Source: Candidatus Omnitrophota bacterium (lineage in GTDB: Bacteria > Hinthialibacterota > Hinthialibacteria > OLB16). From it: a DNA stretch of 64,000 nucleotides. The notes under the pieces are model-generated. The model had not been told where the DNA came from, searched no databases, and saw only the letters and a list, made by a program, of their open reading frames with translations. This document shows positions 8,582-17,612 of this stretch, piece after piece. Numbering within the stretch: position 1 is the stretch's first letter; each line of letters opens with the position of its first letter. The stretch covers positions 248,001 through 312,000 of the forward strand of contig JACKFH010000001.1 of the NCBI GenBank assembly GCA_020632575.1. The letters are read 5' to 3'. The position numbers and the translations under genes are program-made.

Positions 8582-9574
8582 TTATTCGGGAACGATTTCG
8601 ACCGGGTTGCCGTTGATGAAGATCTCACCGTCTGAAATCGTCAGCAAATCGGCCCCGCCGGTCTCGGGATCGAGATCGATGGCGACCAGACCCACTCCCT
8701 CTTTGACATAAAAGCAATTGTTCAAGAACTCGGTCTCCAGATCGGTCAACCCCAAATCCACAACCGCAAGGATATTAACCGACAACTTGATCACATCGGT
8801 GAACTCGCCCAGTTCCGTCGAAAAGGTTGGGAGGAATTCGGAGTAGGTCACTGTGGCATAGGCGGTGGCGACTATTTCCTGCTCCCCAAAGGGCGGAATA
8901 TCGGCGATCACGCTCACTGAGGCGGTGGTTGATATAACTTCGCCAATCGACAGATTCGCGCCACCAAAATCGACTGGCGGATCAATGATCAAATCCTGTG
9001 CCGGAAGGGAAATATTTGTTTCATTGATATCAAAACCGACCGACTCCCGAATGCCATGAAAGAGAAGGTGTCCCGTGGTCTCGTCAAACGACCAGAAATC
9101 CTCATCCAGATGACGCGTAAAATCGGTCGAAAACCCAATGGTCTGGATTGAGGTCACCATCAACCCATCGCCCAGATCGACCGGAGAATCCAGAACCAAC
9201 CAGGAAAATCCTTCGCCCAATTGTCCTTTCCCCGGGACCCCGAAGGTCCAATTGCTTCCAGGAGTGAGGACGAAATAATCGGCGATGTCGAAGGACGGTC
9301 CCGCACTCGTGGTTGTGGGGGTCGCCGTGGGAGTTGGCGTTGAGGTCGCCGTGGGCTGCTCCATGGTGGGAGTTTGTGTCGGCGTCTCGGTCGACGTGCC
9401 CGAATCGATCAGCGAATGCCAGTAGGAGACGAATGCAAAGATGTCGAGTGCGTCGACTGTTCCGCTGTTGTCTAGATCCACGTTCCGTGTGGGGGTTGCC
9501 TCCTGTCCGTAAGAGGGTGAAAGTCCACCCACGATGAGAGAGAATGACACTGCAAGCAGGGACGGTTTTAACAT
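8582..9574 (-). CDS. Secreted protein with N-terminal dockerin-like motif and Thr/Pro linker
   Basis: Protein of 330 aa. The start at 9574 gives a clean signal peptide (MLKPSLLAVSFSLIVGGL...SYGQ), with GAGGTG about 7 nt upstream. The mature protein opens with a half-EF-hand, NVDLDNSGTVDALDIF, ending in a Trp (SYWH). A Thr/Pro-rich linker (about residues 65-110) follows. The remaining beta-rich domain (FDIADYFVLTPGSNWTFG onward) has no recognised family. The same motif is C-terminal in three other proteins of this window. Likely envelope-associated or extracellular; role unknown. Confidence 0.75.
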   Translation of the reverse strand: MLKPSLLAVSFSLIVGGLSPSYGQEATPTRNVDLDNSGTVDALDIFAFVSYWHSLIDSGTSTETPTQTPTMEQPTATSTPTPTATPTTTSAGPSFDIADYFVLTPGSNWTFGVPGKGQLGEGFSWLVLDSPVDLGDGLMVTSIQTIGFSTDFTRHLDEDFWSFDETTGHLLFHGIRESVGFDINETNISLPAQDLIIDPPVDFGGANLSIGEVISTTASVSVIADIPPFGEQEIVATAYATVTYSEFLPTFSTELGEFTDVIKLSVNILAVVDLGLTDLETEFLNNCFYVKEGVGLVAIDLDPETGGADLLTISDGEIFINGNPVEIVPE

Positions 9575-9777
9575 CCAAACACCTCGGACCATTTGATTTG
9601 AATCAAGGTACCCTTTGGTTTCCGGATAGTAAAGGGTTCCACGTGTGATACCCTTGCTATCTCGCCAGGGCGCTCGGGGGATTGATGGGCGCTTGCGTAT
9701 CAACGGCGCTCGCGCGGACTTACTGTTCGTGCGTTGAATTCTTGGCGGAGTTGCACTCCGCCTCGGGGAGCGAAATC

Positions 9778-10641
9778 ATGTCCAACTCTACCCACACTCC
9801 CATCCTGATGGATGGCAAGGCTCTCGCCGGAAAGATCCGGGAGGAACTCAAAGGCCGGGTCGAAAGCCTGGTGAATCTGGGTGTCCCGAAACCGGTCCTC
9901 GCCACCATCCTGGTCGGCGATGACCCAGCATCCGCCACGTATGTGAAAATGAAAGGGAAGGCCTGCGAATCGGTCGGCATGGGTTCGGTCAAAATCGAAA
10001 TGCCCGAAACCACCACCACCGAGGAACTCCTCGCCAAAATTGAGGAGTGCAACGCCGCGCCGGACATTCATGGCATTCTCCTTCAGCACCCGGTCCCGCC
10101 CCAAATCGATGAGCGCCTAGCCTTCGATACGATCGATCCCGCTAAGGACGCCGATGGTGTAACCACCCTCGGTTTCGGTCGGATCGCATTTGGGGAACCC
10201 GCCTACCCCTGCTGCACCCCGGCCGGTATCCTCCGACTCCTCGACGAGTACGAAATCGAACTCGAGGGCAAGCATGCCGTGGTGGTCGGAAGATCCCCCA
10301 TTCTTGGCAGGCCTGTCGCCATGATGCTGCTTCACCGCAACTGCACCGTCACCATCTGCCACTCTCGGACTCGCAATCTCCCGGAGGTCGTTTCTCAGGG
10401 AGATATCGTAGTCGCCGCTGTCGGAAAACCGGAATTCATTAAAGGGGACTGGATCAAGGAAGGGTCGGTGATCATGGACGCTGGCTATAACCCGGGCAAC
10501 ATCGGCGACGCCGATTTCGAGGGGTGTTCCAAGAAGGCGTCCCATATCACCCCGGTTCCCGGCGGTGTGGGCCCGATGACCATCGCGATGCTTTTGAGCC
10601 ACACCGTTCAGGCTGCCGAGAAATCGGCGGGAGTTGCTTAG
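9778..10641 (+). CDS. folD: Bifunctional methylenetetrahydrofolate dehydrogenase/cyclohydrolase FolD
   Basis: Protein of 287 aa that interconverts 5,10-methylene-, 5,10-methenyl- and 10-formyl-tetrahydrofolate in the cytoplasm. It shows ATILVGDDPASATYVKMKGKACE with the catalytic Lys, then GILLQHPVPP, DPAKDADGV, the nucleotide-binding VVVGRSPILGRPVA and the C-terminal TPVPGGVGPMTIAML. The start at ATG 9778 fits GGGAG 8-12 nt upstream; the longer frame does not resemble FolD. Stop codons of folD and uvrC are one base apart on opposite strands. Confidence 0.97.
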   Translation: MSNSTHTPILMDGKALAGKIREELKGRVESLVNLGVPKPVLATILVGDDPASATYVKMKGKACESVGMGSVKIEMPETTTTEELLAKIEECNAAPDIHGILLQHPVPPQIDERLAFDTIDPAKDADGVTTLGFGRIAFGEPAYPCCTPAGILRLLDEYEIELEGKHAVVVGRSPILGRPVAMMLLHRNCTVTICHSRTRNLPEVVSQGDIVVAAVGKPEFIKGDWIKEGSVIMDAGYNPGNIGDADFEGCSKKASHITPVPGGVGPMTIAMLLSHTVQAAEKSAGVA

Positions 10642-10642
10642 T

Positions 10643-12535
10643 CTAGGCTCCCTCTGTAGCTCCCGAGGATTGGAGCATCTCCCGACAGTGTTTCGAGATT
10701 GCCTCGGCCAAGTCGGCAGTGATTCCTGGCGTTTCGGCAATCTCCTCCGGGGAAGCTTGCGCGACTCCTTCCATCGACCGAAAACGGATGAGCAGTTTTT
10801 CCATCCTGGCCGGTCCGACTCCGGGGATCGACTCCAGTTGCGAGGTCTGTCGTTTTCCGCCTTTTCTCTTGCGGTGAAAACCGATCGCGAACCGGTGGGA
10901 TTCATCGCGCACTTGCTGGAGAAGCCGTCGCCCCTCATGGCGATCGTCGAAGACCACCGGCTCCGATTGCTCCGGGAGGAAGATTTCCTCCTCGCGTTTG
11001 GCGAGCGAGACCATGGGGATGTTCTCGACCTGAGATCGATAAGGCTCTTCAAGGTTTTCGGCAATCCGATTCTTGGCCAACAGGGCGAACTCCAATTGAA
11101 CCGGTCCGCCGTCGATTAACACGAGATCGGGGAGTCGTCCAAAGGATTCCTCCGTATGCAGAAACCGTCGGCCGATCACCTCTTCCATGCTCCTGAAATC
11201 GTCGCCGCCCCGAGCGGATTTGATCTTGAACTTCCGGTAATCCGACTTCTTCACCAGGCCATTCTCGAACACCACCATCGAGGCCACCGGCTCCTCGCCG
11301 CGATGGTGGGAGATGTCAAACCCCTCTATACGAACCGGCATCGGATTCAGTTTCAGATCCACTCCCAAACGGAGCACCGCCGGGTGAAGCCGACGCTTGT
11401 TTCCATGCGTCTTCCGGTACTGCTCGGCGGCGTGGAACTCCGCGTTTTGCTGGGCCATGTCGAGCATCTTTAGTCGAGGCCCCCGATGCGGTTGCTTCAC
11501 ATCGATCCGTTTTGAGGTTTGGCTGGTCAACCATTTCGAAAGCACTTCGTGGGAATAGGGGAGTTCCGTGCAGAGAATTCGTCGAGGGATCTCCGGCGCC
11601 ACGGAGTAGTGCTGCTCGATGAAGGCCGAGAGCACCTCCTTTACCGAGGTTTCCGTCTCCACTTCGAGAAAATAGTGTTGACTCCCCCGAATCGCGCCGC
11701 CCCGACGACGAATCACGGCGACACAAGTGATGTCTCCAAGTTGTGAGGCCGCGAGATAATCCTCCGAATCTTCCTGGAGCAGGTCGATTGCCTGACGTTG
11801 CTTGAGCGACCCCAGCGCTTCGATCGCATCCCGATAAATGGCCGCCTTTTCGAACGCGAGGTTTTCGGCCGCCGCCGCCATCTTCGCTTCGAGATCCTCC
11901 CGGACCTCCTTGTGGTCCCCCTCCAGAAACTTCTCAACCTTGAGAGCCAACTCGCGGTACTCCTCCTCGCCGCATTCCGAGGCGACACACGGGGCGAGGC
12001 ATTGGTGCATCTCGAACTCCAAACAGGGACGGTCGAGTTTCAGGTCCTTCGAGGGGATGCGGCAACTGCGCAGCGGGAAGATCTCCTGCAAAGTCTGAAG
12101 GGTTTTCCTCGCCTCATGAACATGGACATACGGCCCAAAATATCTGGGATTGGTCTTATCCCGTTTCTTGGTCACCTCGCTCTTTTTGGGAAGAGTCCGA
12201 GTCAAATAGAGTTGCGGGAATTTCTCGTCGAGACTCAGCTTGAGATAGGGGAAACGTTTGTCGTCCTTGAGCCGGACATTGTAAGGCGGCTGTTTCTCCT
12301 TGACCAAGGAGTTTTCCAACAACAGGGCGTCGACCTCATTGTCGGTCACCAAGAAATCGACCGTCGCCACCTGTGGATAAAAACTCTTGAAGGTGTTGGA
12401 ACTCGCGAAGTGGGATTGCACTCGGCTCCGGATGTTCACCGCTTTGCCGATATACAAAATCCGCCCCTCGGCGTTCGACATCAGATAAACGCCGGGCTGT
12501 TCGGGAAGATGCGCGATGTCCTCGGGAGAGATCAT
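10643..12535 (-). CDS. uvrC: UvrABC excinuclease subunit C
   Basis: Protein of 630 aa that makes both incisions around UvrAB-marked DNA lesions in nucleotide excision repair. The N-terminal GIY-YIG nuclease domain reads PGVYLMSNAEGRILYIGKA. A cysteine cluster lies in the middle (RPCLEFEMHQCLAPC), a UVR motif is near residue 210, and the RNase H-like endonuclease domain includes RIEGFDISHHRGEEPVASMVVF and PDLVLIDGG. A C-terminal helix-hairpin-helix region (LESIPGVGPARMEKLL) completes it. Length and domain order are normal. Confidence 0.97.
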   Translation of the reverse strand: MISPEDIAHLPEQPGVYLMSNAEGRILYIGKAVNIRSRVQSHFASSNTFKSFYPQVATVDFLVTDNEVDALLLENSLVKEKQPPYNVRLKDDKRFPYLKLSLDEKFPQLYLTRTLPKKSEVTKKRDKTNPRYFGPYVHVHEARKTLQTLQEIFPLRSCRIPSKDLKLDRPCLEFEMHQCLAPCVASECGEEEYRELALKVEKFLEGDHKEVREDLEAKMAAAAENLAFEKAAIYRDAIEALGSLKQRQAIDLLQEDSEDYLAASQLGDITCVAVIRRRGGAIRGSQHYFLEVETETSVKEVLSAFIEQHYSVAPEIPRRILCTELPYSHEVLSKWLTSQTSKRIDVKQPHRGPRLKMLDMAQQNAEFHAAEQYRKTHGNKRRLHPAVLRLGVDLKLNPMPVRIEGFDISHHRGEEPVASMVVFENGLVKKSDYRKFKIKSARGGDDFRSMEEVIGRRFLHTEESFGRLPDLVLIDGGPVQLEFALLAKNRIAENLEEPYRSQVENIPMVSLAKREEEIFLPEQSEPVVFDDRHEGRRLLQQVRDESHRFAIGFHRKRKGGKRQTSQLESIPGVGPARMEKLLIRFRSMEGVAQASPEEIAETPGITADLAEAISKHCREMLQSSGATEGA

Positions 12536-12640
12536 GCTCTTAACTTATCAAGTCCAAGGAACAGGCGCCAGAAGAGAGGTGGGTGCGTTCAAAGAGAGCA
12601 ACCGACTCCATTCCTCTCCCCCCCTTGGAGCGAAACGGCT

Positions 12641-14134
12641 TTACCCCTTCGCCAACTCGCTCTGTAACACGCGCTTCAGGATTTTTCCGGTGGGGCTTTT
12701 CGGCAGCTCTTCGCGAATCTCAAATTCCGCGGGCACCTTGAACGCCGCCAGTTTGTCTTTGCAGAGTTGCTTGAGTTCGGCGATTTCGACCTCCGCCCCC
12801 TCATGCAGAGCGACATAGGCTTTGGCGTCCTCGCCTCGCGTTGGATGCGGAACGCCGATCACCGCCGCTTCCTTGACTGCGGGATGAGAGGTGAGAACGT
12901 CCTCGATTTCAAGTGGATAAATGTTCTCTCCGGCGGAAATGATCAGTTCTTTCTTCCGACCCACAATGGTGGTGTAGCCATCGTCATCCAAGCGACCCAA
13001 GTCCCCCGTGTGAAGCCAACCGTCGGTGATGGTTTGAGCGGTGACATCGGGATTTTTGTAGTATCCCTTCATCACATTCTGGCCCTTGACCATGATTTCG
13101 CCGATTTCGCCGTTGGGCTGTCGGTTCCCCTCGTCATCCCAAATTTGCACCTCGACCCCTCGGATCGTCTTCCCGATGGTCCCCGGCTTGTGTTGGTTTG
13201 GAAGGTTCAAACTGACCACCGGACTCGCCTCGGAGAGGCCATACCCCTGGAAGAGATCGATCCCGGTCGCGTCTTCAAAAATGTTTTTGACATCGTTGGG
13301 GAGCGCGGCGGCGCCTGAAACACACAACTCGAGTTTTTCGTATTTCAAACCCTTGGATTTTGCGAGCAGGCCGAGCACCTGAAACATGGGAGCCACCCCG
13401 AAGAAAATGCACCGGGTGTAGGTGTTGAAGATCTCGGCCAATTTCTGCGGTTGGAACTGTGGAACGAGGATGGTTCTCGATCCCAGCTGAATCGGCAACA
13501 ACATCATCGCCAGCATCCCGAAGGAGTGGAACAGTGGCAGGACGCAGACAAAGGTGTGTTCCTTGGTGAAGGGATAAACATCGATTACGCTCTTGTAATT
13601 CTCGATCAGGTTGGTGTGGGTCAGCATCACTCCCTTCGGCGTCCCCGTGGTTCCCGAGGTGTACATCAGGACCGCGACATCGTCATCGCCGCGAGTGAGC
13701 TCCGGAAGGTCGTCCGGAACCGGATCCTCGTTCAAGAAATCCTCCGCGCGGAGCACCTTGATCGGCAGGGCTTTTGCCATCTCGGTCACTTTTTCGTAGA
13801 GGGGACCGGAGGCGATGATGATCCGCAGACCGGAGTGCATCCCGATGGTCATAATTTCGCTTTGGTTGAGGAGAAAATTAATCGGCACAGTCACCTTGTT
13901 GGCCGCTAGGGTTCCAAAGTACCCAACATAAAAACCGGGAAGGTTGGGGGCGAATAATCCGATGTTCAACTCGGCTTCCGAATCGCCGGGCGCGATCTCA
14001 AGCAATTTCTTTGCAAGCCTTTTTGAGGCGGCGTAAACGCCTTTGAAGGAGATATCCTTCCCCTCGATCGTCACACAGGGATCGTCGGGTTGTTTCATCA
14101 CCGCCTTCTCGAATTCAGTGAACACATTTGCCAT
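12641..14134 (-). CDS. AMP-dependent fatty acid/aromatic acyl-CoA ligase
   Basis: Protein of 497 aa of the ANL adenylating superfamily. It activates a carboxylic acid, probably a fatty acid, with ATP and transfers it to CoA. Motifs visible are the P-loop-like VLMYTSGTTGTPKGVMLTH, QGYGLSEASP, GWLHTGDLG, and the C-terminal GRKKELIISAGENIYP hinge with the PTGKILKR lysine. The ATG at 14134 has GAGGAG about 10 nt upstream; a longer frame adds an unrelated N-terminus. Monocistronic. The acyl chain is not specified by sequence. Confidence 0.92.
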   Translation of the reverse strand: MANVFTEFEKAVMKQPDDPCVTIEGKDISFKGVYAASKRLAKKLLEIAPGDSEAELNIGLFAPNLPGFYVGYFGTLAANKVTVPINFLLNQSEIMTIGMHSGLRIIIASGPLYEKVTEMAKALPIKVLRAEDFLNEDPVPDDLPELTRGDDDVAVLMYTSGTTGTPKGVMLTHTNLIENYKSVIDVYPFTKEHTFVCVLPLFHSFGMLAMMLLPIQLGSRTILVPQFQPQKLAEIFNTYTRCIFFGVAPMFQVLGLLAKSKGLKYEKLELCVSGAAALPNDVKNIFEDATGIDLFQGYGLSEASPVVSLNLPNQHKPGTIGKTIRGVEVQIWDDEGNRQPNGEIGEIMVKGQNVMKGYYKNPDVTAQTITDGWLHTGDLGRLDDDGYTTIVGRKKELIISAGENIYPLEIEDVLTSHPAVKEAAVIGVPHPTRGEDAKAYVALHEGAEVEIAELKQLCKDKLAAFKVPAEFEIREELPKSPTGKILKRVLQSELAKG

Positions 14135-14336
14135 TTGCCAATATCTCCTCAATCCATCCTGATGCCGGGGTTCTCTCCGAACGAGATCCACATGCCTAGT
14201 TTGATTGTCGGAAATGCTACGGATGCCTTTCCACGCTGTCAACTTAGCATTTCACTTGGGGGTTGGAGGAGATTGGGAGGGTCGGAAAGGGAAGAAAATC
14301 AGAATAGAGATACTAGATTTAAGAAACAGGAACACC

Positions 14337-14684
14337 CTAAGCGTGGTAAAAATCCTCGCGGATGATCCGGCCATCTTTCCAGATCTGAACGGAGACTTGG
14401 CGTTGAACCACCCGATTTCCATCGGGAAAGGTGATATCCCAGGTCGATTCGATCGCGGCGCGGTTTCCCTCGACAATTACTTCGCCGAATTCGAGGGAAT
14501 TGAGCGTGAAGTTCTTGACAAAGAATTCCTCGTGCTGACGGTTCGCTTCCTTGCCAACCCGTTCGTCGACTCGGTTCTCGCTCATGATCACCTCGTCGTC
14601 ATAGAACTTCTCAAAAGTCTCCAGGATCTTTCCATCGAGGAGCCCCTGAATCAACTCTTGGATGTTGGTTCGGATATCGGTCAT
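14337..14684 (-). CDS. NTF2/SnoaL-like protein
   Basis: Protein of 115 aa with the cone-shaped NTF2/SnoaL pattern. A helical start (NIQELIQGLLDGKILETFEKFYDDEVIM) is followed by beta strands with alternating charged and hydrophobic residues, and the end IWKDGRIIREDFYHA. Such domains bind small hydrophobic ligands or act as isomerases or scaffolds. Its start overlaps the stop of the upstream TIGR04073-type gene by an ATGA, indicating translational coupling and a possible shared function at the envelope. Confidence 0.7.
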   Translation of the reverse strand: MTDIRTNIQELIQGLLDGKILETFEKFYDDEVIMSENRVDERVGKEANRQHEEFFVKNFTLNSLEFGEVIVEGNRAAIESTWDITFPDGNRVVQRQVSVQIWKDGRIIREDFYHA

Positions 14685-15145
14685 TCCCCGCCCGCTCTCG
14701 ATCCAACCCGGAGTCCCGCTGTCGGATCGCCATAATCCTCGTTCTCATCGGAAATCGACCGAAGAGAGAACTCGGGGTACTCGGGTTTTAAAATCGGATC
14801 GTAAGGCGGCAGGTAAAAGGTTCCGGTTTCCCAGACACCGAAGATGGTTCTTTCCAGGCCGCGAGTGGTGCCGACAAATAATCCGACCACCATGTTTTCC
14901 AGTGGAGAACGTCTTCCAAAAGTGATCTCGCCGACCGTCTTGAGAGGAATCTCCATCCAACCCGCCGCTAGATTCGTGATCCCGCGACGGAGTTTCTGGC
15001 GGAATTGATATCGATCCACATCGGAATGCTCCTCGTAACTGTACCCCTCGTCATCGGCGTAGGGGTCGTCGTACTGGGCCCAAGACTCCGAGGCTTGGAT
15101 GAGGAGAAGCAGAAGGAAAAGGGTTCGGATGGCATATCTCATCAT
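14681..15145 (-). CDS. Exosortase-system-associated protein of the TIGR04073 type
   Basis: Protein of 154 aa with a signal peptide (MMRYAIRTLFLLLLLIQASESWAQ) and an acidic linker. The conserved body reads KLRRGITNLAAGWMEIP, then GLFVGTTRGLERTIFGVWETGTFYLPP and DPILKPEYPEF. This pattern matches the family described as exosortase-system-associated (TIGR04073), found in genomes that encode PEP-CTERM systems; its biochemical role is not known. It fits the PEP-CTERM protein at 3961 and the EPS locus at 44-55 kb. It is translationally coupled to the NTF2-like gene. Confidence 0.78.
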   Translation of the reverse strand: MMRYAIRTLFLLLLLIQASESWAQYDDPYADDEGYSYEEHSDVDRYQFRQKLRRGITNLAAGWMEIPLKTVGEITFGRRSPLENMVVGLFVGTTRGLERTIFGVWETGTFYLPPYDPILKPEYPEFSLRSISDENEDYGDPTAGLRVGSRAGGE

Positions 15146-15364
15146 GTCCTTTATCGACCGTTCGCCCTCGACTCTTGAGCCGGTCGGAAGTGGAGATTTG
15201 GCAATGGCTTAGGAAAATCTTGGGCGAGCTAGAAAACCGGATTCAGGTTCCGTTTCAATCGCCCGATAATCTCTTCTGGGTTTGGCTGAAAGTCAGCGGG
15301 AACAGTTCCCATTTCGGGAACTCGGGATGTCATTTTCTCACGTCGAGGAGGGGGGCGACGTCTC

Positions 15365-16771
15365 TTGCAAGATCTGCTTAAGAAACCATACATGGACCGG
15401 AATCAGGAATCGGAAATTCTCAAGACCGAGCGACCCAAAACGACTCGTTCGGCAACCAGGGCGGAGAATGTCGTTTTCCTTGTCAAGTCTCAGGTCAAGA
15501 AACACCTCGAGAAAGGCAAAGCGCTCTTCGATGAAGGAGACCCACGTGGGGCCAAAGAGGCTTATGAGAAAGCTCTCGAGGCCGACCCCACTTGCGCGAT
15601 CGCCTATTTCTATCTCGGCTTCACACACCACGAGATGGGCAACACCGACCTCGCCAAGGATTATTATTTTCAAGCTATCGATCTCGAACCGAAACAGTCT
15701 TTGTTCCTCGAGCATTTAGCTCGGCTTCATTTCGAACTTGGGGAATACTCGGTCTGCCTGGTCCGTTTCCAGGAGGCTCACAGCGTGGGCATGCTCCAGC
15801 CGATCAGCTACGGTTTGATGGGGCGCGCCTTTTTCGAACTCGATCGTTACACCGAGGCGACCGATTGCCTGGAAAAAATGCTCGAGATCGAGGAGGAGCC
15901 CTCTCTCCGACGAATCGCCTATTACTACGCAATCCTCGCCTATCTCAGCGAGAGTTCCATTTTTCCGGCGCGACTCCTAACCGAACGCCTCCTCCGTGAA
16001 GATGAAGGCGACCCGGTCGTTTTTTCGGTCCTTTCCGATCGGTTCCAGGATCACCGCTGTTTGAGTGTCGCCAAGAGACTCCTTGAGTCGGTGACCAAAG
16101 AGGACCACGATTTCGAGGAGCGTCACGCGACCCTCGACCGCGAATTGTTGGAGGCGGAACACGTTCTCCCGCAACTCTTCTGCAGCGAGGAGGAGTCACT
16201 TCTCCATCAACTCCACCAACTCAGTCAATTTGGAAGCGACAAGGTCCATCGTGTCCTTGTCTCATTGATCCAATCGCCCTCCCAGCTGGTTCGGGAGGGC
16301 ATCCTTTCTTACTGCCGCAAATTTGGATTCGACCTCCCGAAAGGGGTCCTGAAGGAATGTTTGAACGATACGGAAATGGTTCGTGAGGCCACTCTCCTCT
16401 ATGTCGCGTCCACCTATGATCGGGCCTACATGGACCTACTCCTCGCAAACATCAACAACCCCTCGCGCGAGGTTCGATCCGCGGTCGCTCGCTACCTGGA
16501 ACGTCGCGGAGGGCCCATCCACCTTCCCATTCTGGAGGGCCAAATGGAAATCGCCGAGGGAGCCGGCATGCGCCGTCAACTCCAAAGGGCGATCAATCAG
16601 ATCAAACGCCGCCACACCGAACAGACCGAGCGCATGGCGACCCAATCCAGCCAGCCGCGCAAACAACCCACCGTCAAGTCGCGGTACGACTGGATTGAAA
16701 TCTTCCAGTGGGTCGGTGGATCCATCGCGGTCGGGTATCTGGTCTATCGAGCCATTCAGTCGTTTTTTTAG
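15365..16771 (+). CDS. TPR/HEAT-repeat protein with C-terminal membrane anchor
   Basis: Protein of 468 aa. Residues about 45-190 contain TPR units (AKEAYEKALEADPTCAIAYFYLGF; AKDYYFQAIDLEPKQSLFLEHLARL). Residues about 270-410 form HEAT-like helical pairs (VHRVLVSLIQSPSQLVREGILSY; MDLLLANINNPSREVRSAVARYLERR). The last 20 residues (FQWVGGSIAVGYLVYRAIQ) are a transmembrane segment, giving a tail-anchored topology. It is probably a protein-protein scaffold at the inner membrane. A GGAGGGGG run precedes the TTG at 15365; an ATG at 15392 is the alternative start. Confidence 0.75.
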   Translation: MQDLLKKPYMDRNQESEILKTERPKTTRSATRAENVVFLVKSQVKKHLEKGKALFDEGDPRGAKEAYEKALEADPTCAIAYFYLGFTHHEMGNTDLAKDYYFQAIDLEPKQSLFLEHLARLHFELGEYSVCLVRFQEAHSVGMLQPISYGLMGRAFFELDRYTEATDCLEKMLEIEEEPSLRRIAYYYAILAYLSESSIFPARLLTERLLREDEGDPVVFSVLSDRFQDHRCLSVAKRLLESVTKEDHDFEERHATLDRELLEAEHVLPQLFCSEEESLLHQLHQLSQFGSDKVHRVLVSLIQSPSQLVREGILSYCRKFGFDLPKGVLKECLNDTEMVREATLLYVASTYDRAYMDLLLANINNPSREVRSAVARYLERRGGPIHLPILEGQMEIAEGAGMRRQLQRAINQIKRRHTEQTERMATQSSQPRKQPTVKSRYDWIEIFQWVGGSIAVGYLVYRAIQSFF

Positions 16772-16874
16772 AATCACGGAAGGCCACGGAAAGGGCCGTA
16801 AACACACGGAAGAGCAAAAATAGAAGATTTTTGTAGGAAGGTTTGCCGTGTCTTTCCGTGCGATTCCGTGATTC
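16771..16874. repeat. CACGGAA inverted-repeat element
   Basis: An 11-bp perfect terminal inverted repeat (GAATCACGGAA at 16771-16781 and its complement at 16864-16874) encloses several more CACGGAA/TTCCGTG units. It lies between the TPR gene and the sigma factor gene. It resembles dispersed CACGGAA repeats known from several bacterial phyla. No coding capacity. Confidence 0.65.
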
Positions 16875-16946
16875 CATCCCATTTTCCTGTAAGCTCCCCC
16901 CCAACCTTTTTCGTTATTCCAAGTGAACCCAAAAAGTGAGAGTCCA

Positions 16947-17516
16947 ATGGGAGGCGGCTATTTGGAAGACCCTGAGTTGGTAAAAAGAGTCCGACAGGGA
17001 GATCCCTCCGCCTTCAGGGAGCTGTTCGAGAGACACCGGCGGATGGTTTACAACCTTGCCTATCGGGTGACCCTTCATGAGGAAGAGGCGCTCGATGTGA
17101 CCCAGCAGGTTTTCGTTCGTCTTTCCGAAAAGATCCACCTCTACGACGGTCAGGGGTGCTTCCGATCATGGCTCTCGACTATGGCCGTGAGGATGGCGAT
17201 CGACCGGACCCGATCGAAATCCCGACGAGAGATTCCGACCTCTCCCGAGATCTTTGAGGATCGGGAGCGAGTCGCGGGTAGGGAAGGGGAGAGCCATCCC
17301 CGGGCCGTGCTCGAGAGGCGGCGAACGACCGAGAGGGTTGCGGAGGCGATGGAGAAACTCTCCGCCCAACAGCGAGCGATCCTTCTTCTGCAACTCCATG
17401 AGGACCTCGGCCCGAAGGAGATCGCCGAACGCCTCGGGCTTCCCGCCCAGCAGGTGCGGTCGCAGAGAGCGAGAGGGATCGAAAAATTGAAGAAGATCTT
17501 GAACCCCACCCCCTAG
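16947..17516 (+). CDS. ECF-subfamily RNA polymerase sigma factor
   Basis: Protein of 189 aa (197 if a GTG at 16923 is used). Region 2 includes DPSAFRELFERHRRMVYNLAYRVTLHEEEALDVTQQVFVRL and SWLSTMAVRMAIDRTRSKSRR. Region 4 includes MEKLSAQQRAILLLQLHEDLGPKEIAERLGLPAQQVRSQRARGIEKLK. It directs core polymerase to a dedicated promoter set. It is followed, after a hairpin-rich 96-bp spacer, by a gene with one membrane segment that looks like its anti-sigma factor. The regulon is probably envelope-related, judging from the exported protein encoded next. Confidence 0.92.
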   Translation: MGGGYLEDPELVKRVRQGDPSAFRELFERHRRMVYNLAYRVTLHEEEALDVTQQVFVRLSEKIHLYDGQGCFRSWLSTMAVRMAIDRTRSKSRREIPTSPEIFEDRERVAGREGESHPRAVLERRRTTERVAEAMEKLSAQQRAILLLQLHEDLGPKEIAERLGLPAQQVRSQRARGIEKLKKILNPTP

Positions 17517-17580
17517 CCCCCTCCCCGCACCGCGGGGAGGGGGGACAAAAGTTCCCCCTCTCCACAAGGTGGAGAGGGGG
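17517..17580. repeat. Two consecutive GC-rich 12-bp-stem hairpins
   Basis: The first stem is CCCCCTCCCCGC (17517-17528) pairing with 17532-17543 around a 3-nt loop. The second is CCCCCTCTCCAC (17554-17565) pairing with 17569-17580 around AAG. They lie between the sigma and anti-sigma genes and are followed by GTTAGGGGGAGAGGTT. The same unit recurs at 20385-20411. Confidence 0.8.
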
Positions 17581-17612
17581 TTAGGGGGAGAGGTTCCTTA
17601 GGAGCAGAAACT

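Noticed and set aside
9300..9420. Tandem-repeat expansion in the Thr/Pro stretch
   Set aside because: Codons vary across the repeats, so it is a protein linker rather than a DNA-level microsatellite.
10117..11064. Minus-strand open frame of 315 codons across folD and the uvrC end
   Set aside because: It runs out of frame through uvrC and antisense to folD, both well supported.
16771..16874. Possible CRISPR-like short repeats
   Set aside because: CACGGAA units are 7 bp, in both orientations, with irregular short spacing and no cas genes nearby.
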